From: Acidiflorens sp963847715
GTDB taxonomy: Bacteria > Acidobacteriota > Terriglobia > Terriglobales > Acidobacteriaceae
Length of the DNA stretch: 64,000 nt
Direction of reading: 5' to 3'
NCBI GenBank assembly: GCA_963847715.1
Contig: CAWKAZ010000012.1
Span: forward strand, 529,881 to 593,880
The number at the start of each line of letters is the position of its first letter. Position 1 is the first letter of the stretch. The position numbers and the translations under genes were made by a program. Under the pieces are notes generated by a model that ran no database searches, was not told where the DNA came from, and saw only the letters and a list, made by a program, of their open reading frames with translations. This document shows, piece by piece, positions 43,649 through 52,415 of the stretch.

Positions 43649-46627
43649 ATGAGCTTGCGCCGCTTGGCTGAGCCCGGCATTATCACCGACCCGGAAGAAC
43701 GCTTTGAAGGCTTTGAACGCCTCATGCCCTTCAAAGTGCAAAACATCCTGCTCGTTTCCAGTCTCTACGATTCTTTTATCCTTCGCGAAGATGGCCGCCT
43801 CAACGAACTGCTCATTGACGAGTCGCTCGAACTGAACCTGCGCCAGATTCCCCGCATCACCCACGTTTCCAGTTGCGCCGAAGCCCTTCATCTCGCCAGT
43901 TCGAATCCGCAATTCAACCTGATCGTAACCAACCTCGCCGTCGGTGACATGGATGCCGCCCAACTCGCCCATGAAGTTCGCCGCGCCGGGCTCGACGTAC
44001 CCGTGGTCGTCCTCGCTTACGATTACCGCGAAATCAAGAACTTCGTTGCCCGTAACCCGGTCACCCCCATCGATCGCATCTTCCTATGGCAGGGGAATGC
44101 GCGCATCCTGATCGCGATAGTCAAGTACATCGAAGACAAGCGCAATGTGCTGCACGACACGCGCGCCCTGGGCGTTCCGGTTCTGCTCGTGGTGGAAGAC
44201 AACATTCGTTACTATTCGTCGTTCCTGCCGGTCATCTATACCGAGCTGATCAAGCAATCGCGTCGTGTGATTCAGGAAGGCATCAACGTAGCCCACAAGC
44301 TGGCGCGCCTGCAGGCACGCCCACGAATCCTGCTGAGCTCGAATTTTGAAGATGCTGCCAGCCTGGTGCAAGAGTATCGCGACTCGCTATTCGGGCTTGT
44401 GTCGGATGTCGAATTCCCGCGCGAAGGAGAGTTGAGTCCGGAGGCGGGTTTGGATCTGGCTCGGATGGTAAAGAGTCTAGTGCCCGATGTCCCGGTTGTG
44501 CTGCAAACCAGCCGCACCGAGTTCCGTACACGTGCGCATGCCGAAGGCTATTCATTCCTGCGCAAACGCTCTCCCACGCTGCTGGGCGACTTGCGCCAGA
44601 TATTGACTGAACAATTCGGATTTGGCGATTTTGTGTTTCGGCTACCCGATTCAAGCGAGGTCGGACGCGCGAAAGACATGAACGAACTGGAAGAGCAGTT
44701 GCAAACCGTTCCGGCAGAAAGCATCGTCTTCCACTCGCAGAGCAATCACTTTTCGCACTGGCTGATGGCCCGCACGGAGTTTGCGCTGGCCGCGAAGCTG
44801 CGTCCGCGAAAAGTCTCGGATTTCGCCAGCCCCGAACACCTGCGCCGCGACCTGATCGAATCGATCAACGAATATCGGCGCGAGCAGAGTGAAGTCCTCA
44901 TCGGCGATTTCCGCCCCGACACATTCAAGCCCTCGGAGGCCAGCTTCCTTCGGATCGGTTCCGGCTCGCTCGGCGGCAAAGCTCGCGGCCTGGCGTTTGT
45001 TCGCCACATGCTGCGCAAGAGCCGTTTGACGCGGCGTTTCCCCGGCGTGCGCATTTCCGTGCCGCCTGCGGTTGTTCTGGCAACCGATGTCTTTGACCAA
45101 TTTGTGATCGAGAACGAGCTCCTGGATTTTGCCCTGCATTGCGAAGATGATGGCGAAATTCAGAGCAGATTTCTAGCGGCTCCGCTGCCCGCCCCCCTCA
45201 CTCGTGATCTGAAAGCATTCCTGGCCGAGGTGGATCATCCATTGGCCGTGCGCTCCTCCAGCCTGCTCGAAGACTCGCAATACCAGCCCTTCACAGGCGT
45301 CTATGAAACCTTCATGCTCGGCAATCAGCAGCCGAATGCAGAGGAGCGCCTGACGGCCCTGGGCGAGGCGATCCGGCGCGTCTATGCCTCAACCTTCAGC
45401 CGTCATGCCAAGGCTTACGTCCGCGCCACGCCTTACCGTCTGGAGGAGGAAAAGATGGCGGTGATTCTCCAGCAGGTCGTGGGTATGCGCCACCAAGCGC
45501 GCTACTATCCCGATTTCTCAGGCGTCGTGCGCTCGCGCAATTATTATCCGGTGTCTCCCATGACTTTTGAAGATGGCATCGCGGCGGTCGCCCTCGGGCT
45601 CGGCCGAGCCGTCGTCGATGGCGGCAAGTGCCTGACCTTTTGCCCGCGCTATCCGCAGAACCTCGTGCAGTTCTCCTCGGTCGAAGACATACTCTCCAAT
45701 TCGCAGTCAGAATTCTGGGCTCTGGAGCTGTATGACGTCGCGGAAGGCCGTCCCGGACACTGGCATGAAAAGCGCTTCGGCCTCGATGCCGCGGAGAGCG
45801 ACGGCACCCTATGGCCGCTGGCGTCCACCTACTCGCGCGACAACCACGCGATCTACGACGGCGTGAGCCGCCCCGGAGCGCGCATCGTGACCTTCGCGCC
45901 CATGCTCAAGCACGGCACCTTCCCGCTCGCGGAGATACTAGCCGACCTCGTTGAGGCCGGAGAAGATGCGCTCGGCAATCCCGTGGAAATCGAATTTGCC
46001 GTGCGCCTGCCGGAGCAGAGTGGCCAGGCGGCGGAGTTCGGCTTTCTGCAGATTCGTCCACTGACGCTGTCCCGCGATACGCAGGACCTGGCACTCGACG
46101 ACGTCCGGCCCGAGCAGTTGATCTGCCAGAGCAGCAAAGTGCTGGGCAATGGACGAATTGAAGGCCTGCACGATGTTGTGGTGGTCGATTCGCATCGCTT
46201 CGAACGCGGCCGCAGCCAGGAGGTCGCGGAGTCAGTCGCCCGCTTGAACCGCAAGCTGAACGAGGAGCACCGTCCCTATCTGCTCATCGGCGTAGGCCGC
46301 TGGGGATCGACCGAACCATGGCTCGGCATTCCAGTGGAGTGGGACGAAATTTCCGGCGCACGCGTCATTGTCGAGGCCGGGTTCCGCGATTTTCGCGTGA
46401 CCCCATCGCAGGGCAGTCACTTCTTTCAGAATCTGACTGCGTTTCAGATCGGTTATTTCACCGTGAATCCGGATGCGGGCGAAGGCTCCGTCGACTGGGA
46501 TTGGCTGACGGAACAATCTGCCGTGGAAGAAGAAGGCTGCGTACGCCATCTGCAATTCGCAGAACCGATTCGTGTGGTAATGAACAGCCGGACCAGCGAA
46601 GGCGTAATCTTCAAACCCGGAAACTGA
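43649..46627 (+). CDS. REC-like / PEP-pyruvate-binding fusion protein
   Basis: There are 992 residues. The first about 370 contain two response-regulator-like alpha/beta segments (VQNILLVSSLYDSFILREDG; PVLLVVEDNIRYYSSFLPVI), the second with the acidic VVED pair. From about 440 the sequence has the ATP-grasp-like PEP synthase/pyruvate phosphate dikinase N-domain: GSLGGKARGLAFVRHMLRKS, HPLAVRSSSLLEDSQYQPFT, GVYETFMLGN, and GFLQIRPLT. No phosphohistidine (GGxTSH) or PEP-utilising C-domain is seen, so it is not a full dikinase. A role as a regulator or partial phosphotransferase is inferred. Confidence 0.75.
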   Translation: MSLRRLAEPGIITDPEERFEGFERLMPFKVQNILLVSSLYDSFILREDGRLNELLIDESLELNLRQIPRITHVSSCAEALHLASSNPQFNLIVTNLAVGDMDAAQLAHEVRRAGLDVPVVVLAYDYREIKNFVARNPVTPIDRIFLWQGNARILIAIVKYIEDKRNVLHDTRALGVPVLLVVEDNIRYYSSFLPVIYTELIKQSRRVIQEGINVAHKLARLQARPRILLSSNFEDAASLVQEYRDSLFGLVSDVEFPREGELSPEAGLDLARMVKSLVPDVPVVLQTSRTEFRTRAHAEGYSFLRKRSPTLLGDLRQILTEQFGFGDFVFRLPDSSEVGRAKDMNELEEQLQTVPAESIVFHSQSNHFSHWLMARTEFALAAKLRPRKVSDFASPEHLRRDLIESINEYRREQSEVLIGDFRPDTFKPSEASFLRIGSGSLGGKARGLAFVRHMLRKSRLTRRFPGVRISVPPAVVLATDVFDQFVIENELLDFALHCEDDGEIQSRFLAAPLPAPLTRDLKAFLAEVDHPLAVRSSSLLEDSQYQPFTGVYETFMLGNQQPNAEERLTALGEAIRRVYASTFSRHAKAYVRATPYRLEEEKMAVILQQVVGMRHQARYYPDFSGVVRSRNYYPVSPMTFEDGIAAVALGLGRAVVDGGKCLTFCPRYPQNLVQFSSVEDILSNSQSEFWALELYDVAEGRPGHWHEKRFGLDAAESDGTLWPLASTYSRDNHAIYDGVSRPGARIVTFAPMLKHGTFPLAEILADLVEAGEDALGNPVEIEFAVRLPEQSGQAAEFGFLQIRPLTLSRDTQDLALDDVRPEQLICQSSKVLGNGRIEGLHDVVVVDSHRFERGRSQEVAESVARLNRKLNEEHRPYLLIGVGRWGSTEPWLGIPVEWDEISGARVIVEAGFRDFRVTPSQGSHFFQNLTAFQIGYFTVNPDAGEGSVDWDWLTEQSAVEEEGCVRHLQFAEPIRVVMNSRTSEGVIFKPGN

Positions 46628-46681
46628 CGACGTTCGTTGGATGTCGAGCGGCGCAGCGATTCACAGCCGCACGCTTAAGTT

Positions 46682-46713
46682 TTTGGGTGGCGCAGCGGTT
46701 CACCGCTGCGATA
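46682..46713. repeat. REP-type palindrome, family A, copy 2
   Basis: 32 bp identical to 43374-43405. A decayed copy of the same palindrome (GCGCAGCGATTCACAGCCGC) lies just upstream at 46651-46670. Confidence 0.8.
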
Positions 46714-46740
46714 ACTAGCTTGCCTCCAGCTCCGGCTTCA

Positions 46741-46860
46741 CAGTTTGCTGAAAAAACTCGGTCCTGTATCAGGGTATCGCTTTAGCGATACCGTAACTTC
46801 TCCCATTTCAGATGCCCCTTTAGGGGCTGGACATCGGGAGCCGAGTTTTTCAGCAAACTG
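46741..46860. mobile_element. 120-bp MITE-like element with 20-bp terminal inverted repeats
   Basis: The right end CCGAGTTTTTCAGCAAACTG (46841-46860) is the reverse complement of the left end (46741-46761) except for one extra A. Inside are two perfect hairpins, GGTATCGCTT-TAGCGATACC (46773-46792) and GCCCCTTTAGGGGC (46814-46827). It has no coding capacity. It is a non-autonomous element or large REP doublet in the 400-bp gap after the PEP-binding gene. Confidence 0.7.
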
Positions 46861-46948
46861 TTTGTCCGCTGAGGTAACTCTGCGACAGGTGCTCAACGCT
46901 GCTACTCATTCAAAGAAATCCAGAAGACGACATTCCTTCACATCGCCC

Positions 46949-46964
46949 TGTGATTCCAGTCACA
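46949..46964. promoter_or_regulatory. Consensus CRP-type palindrome upstream of the CPVC mini-protein
   Basis: TGTGA-TTCCAG-TCACA is a perfect CRP-type site. 41.5 bp downstream of its centre is 46998; a CACAAT hexamer at 46986-46991 would fit that start, 31 bases before the gene at 47029. Confidence 0.65.
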
Positions 46965-47028
46965 GCCGGACCGCCCGCTCCCGCCCACAATGAAGGCGAT
47001 TCGTCCATCCTTCCCAGGGAGATTCGCA

Positions 47029-47274
47029 ATGTTAAACGATGAGTTGGTGAAGTGTCCCGTATGCGGAATTTTTACTCGAATCGATAAGCCGGAATTGCTG
47101 GCAGCCTTGAACGACCCGAAGATTCGCCAGCAGATTGAAGATTATGTCGCAGGACTGCTGCCCGCGGAATTCGCTGGCGTTGGGGCGACGCATCCAGAAG
47201 CCCGGGACTTCCAGAAAGATGTACACAACTGGAATCCCACCCTGCCGATGTGGCAGCGCAGCCCGAAAGAGTAG
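47029..47274 (+). CDS. 81-aa protein with CPVC zinc-knuckle-like motif
   Basis: The ATG at 47029 (MLNDELVKCPVCGIFTRIDK) follows a GGGAG site; the longer frame from 46990 would add 13 residues. The only strong motif is the single CPVC pair near the N-terminus; the rest is helical and acidic (LLAALNDPKIRQQIEDYVAG) and ends with a short W-containing tail. The family is not recognised. A consensus CRP-type palindrome lies upstream, so it may be induced with the PEP-binding protein. Confidence 0.6.
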   Translation: MLNDELVKCPVCGIFTRIDKPELLAALNDPKIRQQIEDYVAGLLPAEFAGVGATHPEARDFQKDVHNWNPTLPMWQRSPKE

Positions 47275-47334
47275 TGGTAGTGACCGTCGTCGTCGACCGG
47301 TAATCGGGGGCGGACTGGTCGCGCGGCCTTCGTT

Positions 47335-47355
47335 AAGAGCTAATAGCTAAGAGCT
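47335..47355 (-). repeat. Heptamer array at the rocD 3' end
   Basis: AAGAGCT, AATAGCT, AAGAGCT in 7-bp register; the rocD stop lies inside it. Confidence 0.55.
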
Positions 47356-48570
47356 CTTCTGAATCGCCCTCGCGATGCGATCGAACGCCCAGTCGATTTC
47401 CTCGCGCTTAATGACCAGCGGAGGCGCAATGCGAATCACGCGATCATGCGTCTCTTTGCAGAGAATCCCTTCCGACTTCAGCGCTTCACAATACGGGCGC
47501 GCCGCACTATGCAGTTCAATGCCAATCCACAATCCTCGACCACGCACTTCTTTCAGATCCGGGCTGCGCAGGGTCTGCAGCAGCGTCAAGAAATACGCGC
47601 CCAGTTCGGCCGATCGTTCCACCATCTTCTCTTCAATCAGAACCCGCAGCGCCGTCCGCGCAATCGCACAGCCCATGGGATTCCCTCCGAACGTGCTGCC
47701 ATGATCGCCGGGCCGGTAGACGCCGAGAATTTCTCGTGACGCGAGTATCGCCGAGACGGGATAGAAGCCTCCGGCCAGTGCCTTGCCGACGATCAGAACA
47801 TCCGGCGTGATGCCTTCATGCATATAGGCGAAAAGCTTTCCCGTGCGTCCCAGGCCGGATTGAATTTCGTCCGTCATCAGCAGCACGCGATTCTCGCGGC
47901 AGATGGCGGCAGCCTCTTTCAGAAAGCCTTCCGGAGGAATCACGATTCCCGCCTCGCCCTGAATCGGCTCAACCAGAAACGCGCACGTATTCGGAGTGAT
48001 CGCCTCGCGCAGCGCCCGCGCGTCTCCGAACGGAATCACCTTGAAGCCGGGCGTGAACGGGCCGAACCCGTCGCGATACTGTTCGTCGGTCGAGAAGCTG
48101 ACGATGGTGACCGTGCGTCCATGAAAATTGTTGGCGCAGACGATGATCTCGGCCTTGCCCTCGGGGATGCCCTTGACCTTGTATCCCCACTTACGCGCCG
48201 TCTTCACCGCCGTCTCGACCGCCTCAGCGCCCGAGTTCATCGGCAGCGCCATATCAAAGCCGGTCAGGTCGTGGAGTTCCTTATAGAGCAGCGGCAATTG
48301 CTCATTGCGAAACGCCCGCGAGGTCAGCGTAACTTTCCGCGCCTGCTCGTTAAGCGTCTGCAGAATCTTAGGATGGCAGTGTCCCTGATTCACCGCGGAA
48401 TACGCCGCCAGGCAATCGAGATACCGCTTGCCCTCGACGTCATACACCCAAACGCCCTCCGCCCGCTCAATCACCACGTCAAGCGGACGATAGTTGTGGG
48501 CCCCATACTGGTTTTCGAGTTCTACGAAGTAATCGGTGCGCATAGATCTCTCTATTAGGTCGGTGGTCAT
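47347..48570 (-). CDS. rocD: Ornithine aminotransferase
   Basis: The start MTTDLIERSMRTDYFVELEN at 48570 has AAGGAA upstream; the extra 13 residues of the longer frame are not needed. The 407-aa class-III transaminase has NQYGAHNYRPLDVVIERAEG typical of OAT, NSGAEAVETAVKTARKWGY, the Schiff-base lysine in DVLIVGKALAGGFYPVSA, and GSTFGGNPMGCAIA. It converts ornithine and 2-oxoglutarate to glutamate semialdehyde. With the carbamoyl-phosphate genes at 49.2-52.4 kb it suggests ornithine/arginine turnover. Confidence 0.9.
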   Translation of the reverse strand: MTTDLIERSMRTDYFVELENQYGAHNYRPLDVVIERAEGVWVYDVEGKRYLDCLAAYSAVNQGHCHPKILQTLNEQARKVTLTSRAFRNEQLPLLYKELHDLTGFDMALPMNSGAEAVETAVKTARKWGYKVKGIPEGKAEIIVCANNFHGRTVTIVSFSTDEQYRDGFGPFTPGFKVIPFGDARALREAITPNTCAFLVEPIQGEAGIVIPPEGFLKEAAAICRENRVLLMTDEIQSGLGRTGKLFAYMHEGITPDVLIVGKALAGGFYPVSAILASREILGVYRPGDHGSTFGGNPMGCAIARTALRVLIEEKMVERSAELGAYFLTLLQTLRSPDLKEVRGRGLWIGIELHSAARPYCEALKSEGILCKETHDRVIRIAPPLVIKREEIDWAFDRIARAIQKSS

Positions 48571-48590
48571 AAGTTCCTTTCGCCGATTTA

Positions 48591-49121
48591 CTAGCCACGC
48601 TTCCTGCATTTTGCAGTTGCCTTCTCAACGTGCTTTGATAATTCGCCTTTTTGCTGTTTCAAGATCAAGTCATCAAGTAACGGCCAACTTGCCTCGGGAT
48701 GCGTCTTAAGGATGGACTGGTACGCCTTGAGCGAACCCTCGACCCCGGCGGTGTAGACAGCAACTTTGTTGTTGGCTTGGTCCGGATGCTCAATCACGGA
48801 ACTGGCAGCGGAAAACATGCTCTGGCCAAAGATCTCACTTACAAAATTCTTGTCACGGTTTGATTCGTGGAAGACCGGTCCGAGTTCTTCACCGCAAACT
48901 TGGACGGTGATGTCTGGTACGTCGATCAGCCAGAGTGTGAACCAGGTGCGCATGTCCTTGTTTCCGGGCTGCAATGGATCGGATTCGAGGGCACGAGCAA
49001 CCTGTACGGCCTTCGCCCGCTCCTCCGGAGTTGAGGGACCTCGTTTCTGCTGACTGTGGGAGAGGTTGGAACAAAGGAACAGTAATAGCAAACATGGTAG
49101 GACAATGCGCCGAGTGGTCAT
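48591..49121 (-). CDS. Secreted protein of unknown function
   Basis: The 176-aa product has a signal peptide (about 1-24, CSNLSHSQ) and a helical domain: TPEERAKAVQVARALESDPL, DMRTWFTLWLIDVPDI and a conserved VEGSLKAYQSILKTHPEASW segment. It has a conserved Cys pair (CGEELG; TAKCRK). It resembles acidobacterial conserved hypotheticals; no named domain is recognised. It ends 20 bp before the rocD start, on the same strand. Confidence 0.6.
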   Translation of the reverse strand: MTTRRIVLPCLLLLFLCSNLSHSQQKRGPSTPEERAKAVQVARALESDPLQPGNKDMRTWFTLWLIDVPDITVQVCGEELGPVFHESNRDKNFVSEIFGQSMFSAASSVIEHPDQANNKVAVYTAGVEGSLKAYQSILKTHPEASWPLLDDLILKQQKGELSKHVEKATAKCRKRG

Positions 49122-49251
49122 GAAAGCCTCTTTGAACGGTCTGATTGAATCCTGCCACGTAAAAGCGGGCGACGCGTCGTGCCATAAGCGAAAATGGTCG
49201 GCGAAGATTCCCTTTCGCCAGCAACCACTGAAACAGTGCGAATTCTATCTA

Positions 49252-50259
49252 CTACCACCAAGCACCCGCCGATTCCTTATCCAACAGCAACGTCAGCAGC
49301 GCCATCCGCACATAAAGCCCATTCATAGCCTGCCGGAAATACATCGCTCTCGGATCGGCATCGACCGACTTATCCAACTCAACCGTCCGCGGCAACGGAT
49401 GCAGGATCAAAGCGTCCCTCTTCATGCGCTGCACGACTGTCGAGTCGATAGCATAACGCCGCAAGCCTTCTGCGCCTTGCCCCGCAGCATCCCGCACCCG
49501 CTCCGGCCGAATTCGCGTCTGGTACACGACATCCACTTCGCCAATCACCCGCTCAATGTCCGACTCCAGTTCGTAGCGGACGCCGTGCTCATCGAGATAC
49601 TCGAGGATGTCCGGCTTCATCTGGAGTTGCGGCGGGCTGACGAAGAACAGCTTTACCCGGTCAAACTTAGCCAGCAGATACGCCAGAGATCGCGCCGTAC
49701 GCCCCTTATCCAACTCGCCGATGATGGCCACGCTGAGGCCAACCAGCGGGCGCTGCCTGTAAATAGTGTACAGGTCAAGCAAAGCCTGAGTCGGATGCTG
49801 CCCGCCGTTGCCGTCCCCAGCGTTGATCACCGGCACACGCGAAACTTCGGCCGCCCGCCGCGCACCATCTTCTTCTGTGTGCCGGATTACGATCACATCC
49901 GAATACCCGCTGATGATGCGAATCGAATCTTCGACCTGCTCGCCTTCGATCTCGGAAGAAAAGGCGCCCGCGTTCTCGGTCGACATAACGCGTCCGCCCA
50001 GTCGGTGCATGGCCGCCTCAAACGAAAGTCGCGTGCGAGTCGAGGGCGCATAGAAAAGCGTGGTCAAGATGCGGTTCTGATAATCGAGCGTCCCTCCGCG
50101 GGCCACCACGTGCTCCATGCCGCGCGACCGCGCGAATAACTCCATAAGCAGTGGCACGGTAAACTGCTGCGATTCGATGACGTGTCTTAAGGGCGTCCTG
50201 TTTCCTAGTGCCGTTTCTGGGGCAGATGGCTGGAGGGGGATGATATTCGGCTTAGGCAT
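49252..50259 (-). CDS. pyrB: Aspartate carbamoyltransferase catalytic chain
   Basis: The 335-aa protein follows E. coli PyrB closely: carbamoyl-phosphate loop FYAPSTRTRLSFEAAMHRLG, NAGDGNGGQHPTQALLDLYT, VYQTRIRPERV and HPLPRTVELDKSVDADPRAM. The long N-terminal extension and DGNGGQ (instead of DGSNQ) are slight deviations. It makes carbamoyl-aspartate for pyrimidines. Its start overlaps the carbamate kinase stop by eight bases, so carbamoyl phosphate made next door may be channelled here. No regulatory chain (PyrI) is nearby. Confidence 0.9.
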   Translation of the reverse strand: MPKPNIIPLQPSAPETALGNRTPLRHVIESQQFTVPLLMELFARSRGMEHVVARGGTLDYQNRILTTLFYAPSTRTRLSFEAAMHRLGGRVMSTENAGAFSSEIEGEQVEDSIRIISGYSDVIVIRHTEEDGARRAAEVSRVPVINAGDGNGGQHPTQALLDLYTIYRQRPLVGLSVAIIGELDKGRTARSLAYLLAKFDRVKLFFVSPPQLQMKPDILEYLDEHGVRYELESDIERVIGEVDVVYQTRIRPERVRDAAGQGAEGLRRYAIDSTVVQRMKRDALILHPLPRTVELDKSVDADPRAMYFRQAMNGLYVRMALLTLLLDKESAGAWW

Positions 50260-51256
50260 TAGCTCCTCCCACCGGAAATTCGATTTCTAATTCGCATTCA
50301 ACTTCTGTGTCGTGATCGTGATCGGGAATCACGTGTGTGCCGGCCGATCCCGCAACTGCCGCACATAAATTCTCGCAAGAAGTAATGATGGCTTCCTTGC
50401 CGCCGCCATGCAAAAAGCGCAGGGCGGATTCGATTTTCGGGCCCATGTTCCCGGCCGGAAAGTGTCCAGCCTTAGCGTGCTCCTCGAGTTCCGCCGCTTC
50501 GACTCGAAGCAATGGACGCTGCGTCGGCTTCTTGTAGTCCAGATACACATAGTCGGTGTCGGTCGAAATGACAAAGAGATCGACGTTAAGGCATGACGCC
50601 AGCAGCGCCGAGATCCGATCCTTATCGATGACTGCTTCGACGCCCTGCAGGCTGCCATTCCTCCAAACCACGGGAATTCCCCCACCCCCGCAAGCAATGA
50701 CCAGAACACCTTGGCCGACGAGATCGCGAATCACTTCCAGTTCAACAATGCCGACCGGATCGGGCGATGGCACCACGCGACGATATCCCCGAGAGGCATC
50801 TTCGACGATTTCCCATCCGTAACTGCACTTGCGTTGCTCAGCATCAGAGCGCGAATAAAAAGGACCGATAGGCTTGCTGGGGTGCGACATCGCGGGATCG
50901 TCCAGCGACACGAGACACTGCGTGAGAACCGTTGCCACCGGCACATGCAGATTGGCGAGTTGCAGCTCGGTCTCCAGGGCCTGCTGAAGCAGGTATCCAA
51001 TCTCGCCCTGGGTAGCAGCATCGCAAACATCCAGCGGCAGCCCAGGAACCTGGCTAGCCCCACGTTCCGACCGCAGAAGCGCAGCGCCCACCTGCGGCCC
51101 ATTGCCATGGGTGAGCACGATCCGATATCCAGCGCGGATCAGGCCAACAACCTGTGCCGCCGTCCGTTGCGCGTTGGCCCGCTGCTCGGCAATCGTCCCC
51201 TTCTCCCCCGCGCGAATCAGGGAGTTCCCACCGATGGCAAGCAGCATGCTCTTCAT
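50252..51256 (-). CDS. arcC: Carbamate kinase
   Basis: The 334-aa kinase has the amino-acid-kinase fold: MLLAIGGNSLIRAGEKGT, VLTHGNGPQVGAALLRSE, ACGGGGIPVVW, VIDKDRISALLASCLNVDLF and the closing FLHGGGKEAIITSCEN. It interconverts ATP, carbamate and carbamoyl phosphate. Placed between pyrB and argF in one minus-strand unit, it can generate ATP by ornithine carbamoyltransferase reversal or supply carbamoyl phosphate. There is no arginine deiminase in the window. Confidence 0.92.
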   Translation of the reverse strand: MKSMLLAIGGNSLIRAGEKGTIAEQRANAQRTAAQVVGLIRAGYRIVLTHGNGPQVGAALLRSERGASQVPGLPLDVCDAATQGEIGYLLQQALETELQLANLHVPVATVLTQCLVSLDDPAMSHPSKPIGPFYSRSDAEQRKCSYGWEIVEDASRGYRRVVPSPDPVGIVELEVIRDLVGQGVLVIACGGGGIPVVWRNGSLQGVEAVIDKDRISALLASCLNVDLFVISTDTDYVYLDYKKPTQRPLLRVEAAELEEHAKAGHFPAGNMGPKIESALRFLHGGGKEAIITSCENLCAAVAGSAGTHVIPDHDHDTEVECELEIEFPVGGANA

Positions 51257-51260
51257 AAGT

Positions 51261-51290
51261 AGCAGCTAGTAGCTAGGAGCTAGTGGCTAA
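51261..51290 (-). repeat. Heptamer array between argF and arcC
   Basis: AGCAGCT, AGTAGCT, AGGAGCT, AGTGGCT in exact 7-bp register. Confidence 0.7.
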
Positions 51291-51328
51291 ACCGTCCCCT
51301 TGATAAACTACTTAAAGTTCGTACAACC

Positions 51329-51356
51329 GTGGAAGAGCGGCCCTTCAGGGCCGCGT
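51329..51356. repeat. REP-type palindrome, family B, copy 2
   Basis: Matches 21391-21420 with two differences, both preserving the CGGCCC-ttca-GGGCCG stem; a GCGGGCTTTAGCCC-type hairpin follows in both copies. Confidence 0.75.
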
Positions 51357-51431
51357 AAGTCCTCAAATGAATGCGGGCTTTAGCCCTTGTGGTCGCCTTT
51401 CTCACGGCAAGCGAGTCAGTAAGCGTAAAGC

Positions 51432-52415
51432 CTAAATATGCGCCAACTCCTGCAATTCAACGATCCCCGGCAATTTCACGAACTCGCCTTTCATCAGTTC
51501 CAGCATGATTGCCTTCTGCACGTGCAGACGATTTTCAGCCTGCTGAAACACGAGCGACCGCGGAGAGTCGATCACATCATTGGTGACTTCGTCGCCGCGA
51601 TGCGCGGGCAGGCAATGCAGAAAAATGGCATCGCGCCGGGCTCGCCGGAACAGCGTCGCATCCACCTGGTACGGCAGAAAGAGATGCTTCCGCTTTTCCG
51701 CCTCTTCCTCTTTCCCCATACTCGCCCAGACGTCGGTATAGATCACGTCCGCGCTCGCCGCTGCTTCATCCGGATCATTCGTCACCGTGCAGGTGCCGCC
51801 GGTTTCGCCGCCGCGTTCGCGCGCCCACGCCACCGACTCGGCATCAAGTTCGTATCCCGGAGGTGTCGCCACCCAAACGTGCGCGCCTAACTGCGCCCCA
51901 GCAAACGCCAACGACCGTGCGACATTGTTGCCATCGCCGATAAAGACGACTTTCAAACCTTCCAGATCGTGCTTCGCTTCCCAAATCGTAAGGAAGTCGG
52001 CCATGGCCTGGCAGGGATGGCTGTAGTCGGTGAGTCCGTTGATCACAGGCACGCTCGCATGCTTCGCCATCTGCTCCACGATTTCATGCGAAAACGTGCG
52101 GATCATGATGCCTTGCACCATCCGCTCCAGATTCTTCGCCACGTCATACACCGACTCACGTTTGCCCAGGTTAATTTCCGCGGGCGACAGGTACAGCGAG
52201 AAGCCGCCCAGTTGCTGGATGCCGACATCGAAGGTTACGCGGGTCCGCAAAGAAGGCTTCTCGAAGATCATCGCCAGCGTGTCGCCCCGCAGCGAACTTC
52301 CGTAGGCGTGCGGGTGGGCCTTGACCTGTCGGCCTAGGGTGAGCAAGTACTGGATTTCCGATGGCGAGAAATCCCGGATCGACAGAAAGTCTTTGACTTG
52401 ATCGTGGCCATTCAT
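51432..52415 (-). CDS. argF: Ornithine carbamoyltransferase
   Basis: The 327-aa protein has the OTC signatures: IFEKPSLRTRVTFDVGIQQL (carbamoyl-phosphate loop, here S-L-R-T-R), the ornithine-side NGLTDYSHPCQAMADFLTIW, FIGDGNNVARSLAFAGA, DVWASMGKEEE and HCLPAHRGDEV. Its start overlaps the upstream cDPG-synthetase-like stop by four bases. It can run forward for arginine or backward to feed carbamate kinase. Context (carbamate kinase, ornithine aminotransferase) favours ornithine metabolism. Confidence 0.92.
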   Translation of the reverse strand: MNGHDQVKDFLSIRDFSPSEIQYLLTLGRQVKAHPHAYGSSLRGDTLAMIFEKPSLRTRVTFDVGIQQLGGFSLYLSPAEINLGKRESVYDVAKNLERMVQGIMIRTFSHEIVEQMAKHASVPVINGLTDYSHPCQAMADFLTIWEAKHDLEGLKVVFIGDGNNVARSLAFAGAQLGAHVWVATPPGYELDAESVAWARERGGETGGTCTVTNDPDEAAASADVIYTDVWASMGKEEEAEKRKHLFLPYQVDATLFRRARRDAIFLHCLPAHRGDEVTNDVIDSPRSLVFQQAENRLHVQKAIMLELMKGEFVKLPGIVELQELAHI

